Origin: Alphaproteobacteria bacterium UBA4588
Lineage (GTDB): Bacteria; Pseudomonadota; Alphaproteobacteria; Puniceispirillales; Puniceispirillaceae
DNA length: 19,362 bases
Assembly (NCBI GenBank): GCA_002387605.1
Contig: DGJU01000039.1
Location: 16,891-36,252 of the forward strand
Direction: 5' to 3'
Below, in pieces: positions 15,293 through 19,362 of this stretch (positions within the stretch are counted from its first letter, which is position 1; each line of letters starts with the position of its first letter). Under the pieces are notes generated by a model. The model saw only the letters and a list, made by a program, of their open reading frames with translations. It had not been told where the DNA came from and did no database searches. Position numbers and translations under genes: made by a program.

Positions 15293-16446
15293 ATAGTACC
15301 TGTTTCTTTCTTGTCACGGTGTAAGAATTCGCGTCCGACCTTTACTCTCTTTTCAGCGCCATATTCAATAATATCAGCAGTCACATAGGTTTCAGACCAT
15401 TTCTGAGGAAGGTAGGAGCCTGTTCCGATAACATCTACAGGGGCTTTGGCTAGCGAGAAGACGCGGCATTTGTCAGGCCCAAACCCGCTTGATGCAACAA
15501 TTTTAACGCTCGGAAACCCTGCATTATCCAGCGCTTCGCGCATATGCCAGACAGCGGCCGCTGAAACGCCGGTTCCCATCAGATTACGTAATTCTGTTTC
15601 TGAGCGGTATCCACGAATAGCATCCGGAACATTCCGCTCCAAAACAGCATAGGATAATTGGGTATCAAGGCCTTGGATAAATCGCCCGCCATGGGTATCA
15701 AGCCGGACTGACAATCTGCCCTCTTGGGCTAAATGCGGCATGGCGCGGGCAACCTGCAATGCGTCATCAACTTCACGACCAAAATAATCAACCAGCACAG
15801 TAAGCGGTTTATCGGGGAATGTTTCTTGAAACATTTCTGCGGCTCTCAGCGTTGTTCCGGCATACCCGATTAAGGCATGCGGCATCGTCCCCATTCCTGC
15901 CTCAGCATCAAAGAAATGAGCAGTGGCATCAGCCGCGCACCCAATAAATCCTTTAGCACCTGTTTTTGCGCGCGCTTTTTGCGAGCCAACAGACGCGCCA
16001 TAGGCCATCATTTCTGCCATATCAGAGCCAGCGCAATGCCGCGCATCCATCGCAAGAAACGCAACATCTGGTAATTCGATACACATCTGATAGGCGTTAT
16101 AGGCAGCAACACAAGACGCGCCAAGCCGCTGCAGGAAGATAGTTTCTAAATCAACAAGCTGGCTCATCGCGCCGGTGATGTAGAAAAGCGGCTCACCTGC
16201 CCCAACCCATGCGCCTTCTTTGTGCAGCTGTTCGATATTTACCTCTGCACCGCGCGCCGTCATCATGGCAGACAGCCAGTCAGCCGCAAGTTTAGGTGCA
16301 AGCGTCACAGGCCGGCGCATAAACACTGCGTAGGTTACGTCACTATCACCATGATACTTCACAATCTCACGGGTGAGATTAAAATAGCTATCGGTAAGTG
16401 CTGGCTGAATTTTTGGATCCGGCCCCGTACTGTCAAATCGGCTCAT
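15289..16446 (-). CDS. pncB: Nicotinate phosphoribosyltransferase
   Basis: Transfers phosphoribose from PRPP to nicotinate, giving nicotinate mononucleotide, the entry of the Preiss-Handler salvage route. It has 385 residues, near the usual range for bacterial forms. The N-terminus has the family-type LTDSYFNLTREIV. The middle has ARHCAGSDMAEMMAYG followed by the barrel segment GMGTMPHALIGY at 184-195, whose His190 fits the family's conserved (phospho)histidine position. LVDYFGREVDDAL and LDTHGG continue the barrel. The start is set by AGAGGT just before the ATG. It lies 12 bases after aroG and overlaps nadE by four bases, which strongly supports a role in NAD salvage. A nicotinamide-using relative is less likely but not excluded. 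Confidence 0.9.
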   Translation of the reverse strand: MSRFDSTGPDPKIQPALTDSYFNLTREIVKYHGDSDVTYAVFMRRPVTLAPKLAADWLSAMMTARGAEVNIEQLHKEGAWVGAGEPLFYITGAMSQLVDLETIFLQRLGASCVAAYNAYQMCIELPDVAFLAMDARHCAGSDMAEMMAYGASVGSQKARAKTGAKGFIGCAADATAHFFDAEAGMGTMPHALIGYAGTTLRAAEMFQETFPDKPLTVLVDYFGREVDDALQVARAMPHLAQEGRLSVRLDTHGGRFIQGLDTQLSYAVLERNVPDAIRGYRSETELRNLMGTGVSAAAVWHMREALDNAGFPSVKIVASSGFGPDKCRVFSLAKAPVDVIGTGSYLPQKWSETYVTADIIEYGAEKRVKVGREFLHRDKKETGTI

Positions 16447-16458
16447 AATACCTCTTTA

Positions 16459-17847
16459 TCAGCTTACTTTGCGTAGACCAGAGCTCATATCGCGTCTCCG
16501 TTTCAGCAGATCAGCAATCAGAAAGGCAAGTTCCAAAGACTGCGACGCATTCAAACGCGGATCGCAATGGGTGTGATAACGGTCACCAAGCCGCTCTTCG
16601 GTTACTTCAACAACACCGCCAACACATTCTGTTACATTCTGGCCTGTCATTTCAAAATGAACACCGCCGGGATAAGTGCCAACCTCATCATGGGCGTCAA
16701 AAAAGCCCTCAACCTCACGCATGATATCATCAACACGGCGCGTCTTATACCCAGAGGATGCCTTGACCGTATTGCCATGCATTGGATCGCAACACCACAC
16801 AACATGTGCGCCATGCCCCTGAACAGCCTTCAGAAGGGTTGGCAGCTTGGCATGGACATTATCAGCCCCCATTCGCGCAATCAGCGTCAGCCTTCCGGGA
16901 ATATTATCAGGGTTCAGACGGTCAATAAGCCGCAACAAATCATCTGTTTCCAAAGATGGGCCACATTTCAGCCCAATCGGATTTGAGATACCGCGCATAT
17001 ATTCAACATGTGCGCCATCAAGCTGTCTGGTGCGATCGCCAATCCAGACCATATGCGCCGATGTCGTAAACCAGCCTTGCTCATCTGTGATAGTATCGCG
17101 ACGGGTTAACGCCTCTTCATAATTTAGCAACAGCGATTCATGTGAGGTATAAAAATCTGTTTCTGCCAAACTCTGGCTTGTTTGGGCAGTCACACCGCAG
17201 GCTTCCATGAAGCTCATACATTCATCAATGCGCGATGCAATTTCCTGAAACCGCGTGGCTTGCACCTGATCAGATACATAATCGGTTGTCCAGCCATGGA
17301 CTTTCTGCAAATCAGCCATACCGCCTTGTGCAAAAGCCCGCAGCAAATTGAGTGTTGAGACAGATTGCTCATAGACACGCAATAGGCGCTCAGGGTCTGG
17401 AATGCGCTCGCCCTCAGTAAAGCCAATCGCATTGACCATATCACCGCGATATGACGGCAATTCGATGCCGCCAATGGTTTCAAACGAGCTTGACCGCGGC
17501 TTGGCAAACTGCCCGGCAACACGGCCAACTTTCACAATAGGAAGCGAGGCACCAAATGTAAGCACGACAGCCATCTGCAAAAAGACTTTAAAGCTATCAC
17601 GGATCATATCGGCGGAAAATTCAGCAAAGCTCTCTGCACAGTCTCCGCCCTGAAGCAGGAAGCCTTCGCCCATCGCAACCTTACCAAGCTGACTACGAAG
17701 CTTTTGAACTTCGCCAGCAAAAACCAGTGGCGGTTTAGCGGCAAGTGTTGTTTCCACAGCCGCAACAGAAGCGTTATCCGGATAATCTGGTACCTGCAAT
17801 ATCGGGTGATTGCGCCAGCTTTGCGGTGTCCATTTTTGTGTGCTCAT
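16459..17847 (-). CDS. 3-deoxy-7-phosphoheptulonate (DAHP) synthase, class II
   Basis: First step of the shikimate pathway: phosphoenolpyruvate plus erythrose 4-phosphate to DAHP, leading to aromatic amino acids. It has 462 residues and is the plant/mycobacterial-like class II type, unrelated in sequence to E. coli AroF/G/H. Metal ligands by alignment are Cys70 (GGDCAESF), His357 (DPMHGN), Glu399 (VHFEMTGQNVTEC) and Asp429 (HTHCDPRLN). The spacing of the last three (42 and 30 residues) equals that in the M. tuberculosis enzyme as I recall it. KPRSSSFE near 116 is the conserved PEP/phosphate segment. The start at 17847 has only a weak ribosome-binding site. A possible promoter lies at 17892-17920. 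It appears to head the operon continuing into the nicotinate phosphoribosyltransferase gene. Confidence 0.95.
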   Translation of the reverse strand: MSTQKWTPQSWRNHPILQVPDYPDNASVAAVETTLAAKPPLVFAGEVQKLRSQLGKVAMGEGFLLQGGDCAESFAEFSADMIRDSFKVFLQMAVVLTFGASLPIVKVGRVAGQFAKPRSSSFETIGGIELPSYRGDMVNAIGFTEGERIPDPERLLRVYEQSVSTLNLLRAFAQGGMADLQKVHGWTTDYVSDQVQATRFQEIASRIDECMSFMEACGVTAQTSQSLAETDFYTSHESLLLNYEEALTRRDTITDEQGWFTTSAHMVWIGDRTRQLDGAHVEYMRGISNPIGLKCGPSLETDDLLRLIDRLNPDNIPGRLTLIARMGADNVHAKLPTLLKAVQGHGAHVVWCCDPMHGNTVKASSGYKTRRVDDIMREVEGFFDAHDEVGTYPGGVHFEMTGQNVTECVGGVVEVTEERLGDRYHTHCDPRLNASQSLELAFLIADLLKRRRDMSSGLRKVS

Positions 17848-17891
17848 ACCTGTTTAGGCGCCCTCTTCAGGATTGCCTCTCCTCACCGAAT

Positions 17892-17920
17892 GATGTTCTT
17901 ATCTTATTTTCTGCTGTCAA
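17892..17920 (-). promoter_or_regulatory. Possible promoter for the aroG-type operon
   Basis: On the minus strand a perfect -35 TTGACA (17920-17915) lies between the gor terminator and the DAHP synthase gene. The -10 is poor: AACATC at 17-base spacing (17897-17892), or CATCAT at 19. Many alphaproteobacterial promoters keep a strong -35 with a weak -10. The location fits a promoter for the five-gene operon starting at 17847. Confidence 0.4.
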
Positions 17921-17937
17921 AATAACGCTTCATGAAG

Positions 17938-17960
17938 AAAAAGGAAAGACGCGGCCTTCC
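17938..17960 (-). terminator. Likely intrinsic terminator of gor
   Basis: Read on the minus strand, GGAAGG (17960-17955) pairs with CTTTCC (17948-17943), six base pairs with one G-U, followed directly by TTTTT and then CTT. It begins 12 bases after the gor stop. The stem is short, and the hexamer CCGCGT occurs both before the stem and in its loop, so this is a moderate-strength prediction. Confidence 0.5.
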
Positions 17961-17972
17961 ACGCGGCAAAAT

Positions 17973-19349
17973 TTATGGTGTTCGCGGCGTCCTCATTGTG
18001 ACAAATTCTTCTGCAGCAGAGGGGTGAATCCCAACTACAGCATCAAAATCAGCTTTGGTTGCCCCCATTTTCACAGCGATAGCAATACCTTGCATAATTT
18101 CAGCGGCATCTGGCCCCATCATATGAACGCCAACAACCTTATCAGTGGCAGATGAGACAACCAATTTCATGTAAGTTTGTTCTTGCCGGCCTGATAGCGT
18201 ATTTTTCATCGCCCTGAACCGGCTTTCATAGATAGTAAGAGCGCCATACTGTTTTGCTGCGTCGACTTCGGACAGGCCAACAGAGGCTATTGGCGGCTGA
18301 CTAAAGACAGCTGATGCAATATTTTCATGCGATATACTGCGCGGCGTCCCGCCAAATTCGCTATCCGCAAAAGCATGCCCTTCGCCAATGGCAACAGGGG
18401 TCAGATTTACCCTGTCAGTGACATCACCAACAGCAAAGATAGACGGAACTGATGTACAAGACCGGTCATCAACAATCACCGCCCCATTGCCGCTCACACG
18501 AACGCCAGCCTCATCAAGACCGAGGCCGGTAATGTTAGGGCGCCGGCCTGTTGCTGCCATGACCTTGTCCGTTAGCAGGCTACTACCATCATCAAATGTT
18601 ACCTGATACTGACTGCCATGCTCTTCAATCTTAGCAATTATGCGGCCAGAATGCAGGGTTATGCCGCGCCCTTCAAGGGCAGAAGCTATCATCGAGCGGA
18701 CATCCTCATCAAAACCGCGAAGCGGTAAGTCGCCCCGATAAACCAGATGAACATCGCTGCCAAAACCAGCGAAAATACCGGCAAATTCGAGGGCAATATA
18801 TCCACTGCCATAAATAACGATATGCTGGGGCCGGCGCGGCAGGTCCAGCGCTTCGTTTGAGGTAATTGCATGCTCTGCCATGCCGGGCACATCAAGAAGT
18901 TGAGGCGTGCCGCCAACAGCCAGCAGAATTTTTCCCGCAGTATAAGTCTTATCACCAACGCTTACGTCATGTGGGCCGGTAATACGCCCATATCCTTCGA
19001 TTAAGTCAGCGCCAGCATTTGCCAGCAGCTTGCGATATATTCCTTCTAGCCGGTCAATCTCGGTATCCTTTGCAGCAATAAGGCTTGCCCAGTCGTGATG
19101 AGCCTTACCTATCTGCCAGCCAAACCCAGCCGCATCTTCGATATCACCGCCAATAGATGCGCCATAGACAAGCAGTTTTTTTGGCACACAGCCCCGAATA
19201 ACACATGTGCCGCCGGGTCTGTCAGCTTCGATAACCGCAACACGGGCACCATGCCCTGCTGCGATACGTCCGGCCCTCACCCCCCCAGACCCTGCGCCAA
19301 TAACAATAAGATCGTAATCGTAATCTGGGGCAGTCTCTGCTGCGTTCAT
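17973..19349 (-). CDS. gor: Glutathione-disulfide reductase
   Basis: FAD-dependent, NADPH-using reductase that regenerates reduced glutathione; a cytosolic homodimer. It has 458 residues, the normal length. The FAD site is GAGSGG at 18-23. The redox-active disulfide is C49 and C54 in GGTCVIRGCVPKK. The second nucleotide site is GSGYIALEF at 182-190, followed by Arg206 and Arg212 in YRGDLPLRGFD. These two arginines, six apart, match those giving NADPH specificity in E. coli Gor. The second FAD segment is FAVGDVTDR. The C-terminal active-site pair is His442 and Glu447 in GIHPSAAEE. A good AGGA at 19357-19360 precedes the ATG. Its promoter and any upstream partner lie beyond the window. Confidence 0.97.
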   Translation of the reverse strand: MNAAETAPDYDYDLIVIGAGSGGVRAGRIAAGHGARVAVIEADRPGGTCVIRGCVPKKLLVYGASIGGDIEDAAGFGWQIGKAHHDWASLIAAKDTEIDRLEGIYRKLLANAGADLIEGYGRITGPHDVSVGDKTYTAGKILLAVGGTPQLLDVPGMAEHAITSNEALDLPRRPQHIVIYGSGYIALEFAGIFAGFGSDVHLVYRGDLPLRGFDEDVRSMIASALEGRGITLHSGRIIAKIEEHGSQYQVTFDDGSSLLTDKVMAATGRRPNITGLGLDEAGVRVSGNGAVIVDDRSCTSVPSIFAVGDVTDRVNLTPVAIGEGHAFADSEFGGTPRSISHENIASAVFSQPPIASVGLSEVDAAKQYGALTIYESRFRAMKNTLSGRQEQTYMKLVVSSATDKVVGVHMMGPDAAEIMQGIAIAVKMGATKADFDAVVGIHPSAAEEFVTMRTPRTP

Positions 19350-19362
19350 GATATAGTCCTTT

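Noticed and set aside
16567..16986. 139-codon plus-strand frame within the DAHP synthase gene
   Set aside because: Antisense to a highly conserved enzyme; its composition follows that of the opposite strand and no domain is seen.
17745..18155. 136-codon plus-strand frame spanning the DAHP synthase start, the spacer and the gor end
   Set aside because: It overlaps two certain genes in antisense and covers the predicted promoter and terminator; no ribosome-binding site or recognisable domain was found.

Overview
The window is a compact stretch of core chromosome from what looks like an alphaproteobacterium. The evidence is the order purB-purC-purS-purQ-purL-bolA-grxD, a small-type PurL that depends on PurS and PurQ, a cysteine-poor S4, a class II DAHP synthase, a GluRS of the 'GLSKR-LGSLS' type and a stand-alone rpsD. 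Base composition is roughly balanced and fairly uniform. A marine, streamlined lineage such as SAR116 would fit the short spacers, but that is a guess. I see no insertion sequence, phage gene, CRISPR array, tRNA or rRNA, and no gene-free stretch longer than about 200 bases.

Positions 3-7016 are mostly plus strand. The window opens inside radC, whose start lies outside it. A small basic protein of unknown role follows on the minus strand. The purine block then runs purB, purC, purS, purQ, purL, with 4-base ATGA overlaps at purS/purQ and purQ/purL, and continues into bolA and grxD. BolA and the CGFS glutaredoxin are known partners in iron-sulfur and iron handling. Together the block supplies FGAM synthase (PurLQS), SAICAR synthetase and adenylosuccinate lyase. 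The other purine genes are not here.

Positions 7031-19349 are all minus strand. In transcription order they are gor, aroG (class II DAHP synthase), a nicotinate phosphoribosyltransferase, nadE, gltX, cysS, cimA, trmJ, rpsD and a small ABM-domain protein. A likely terminator and a possible promoter separate gor from aroG. From aroG to cysS the spacers are 12 bases or fewer, or overlaps, so these five genes look like one operon. The phosphoribosyltransferase and nadE are translationally coupled and give consecutive steps of nicotinate salvage to NAD. The pair cimA-trmJ overlaps by one base. rpsD has its own strong promoter, a structured leader and an intrinsic terminator.

The window is mostly housekeeping, and no new multi-gene system is apparent. 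The two signals most worth following are non-coding. One is the rpsD leader, where two perfect inverted repeats share four bases and so compete, a plausible autoregulatory switch for S4. The other is an intrinsic-terminator-like hairpin whose T-run ends 14 bases before cimA, leaving no room for a promoter between it and the gene. Transcription into cimA must therefore pass this hairpin, as expected of an attenuator.
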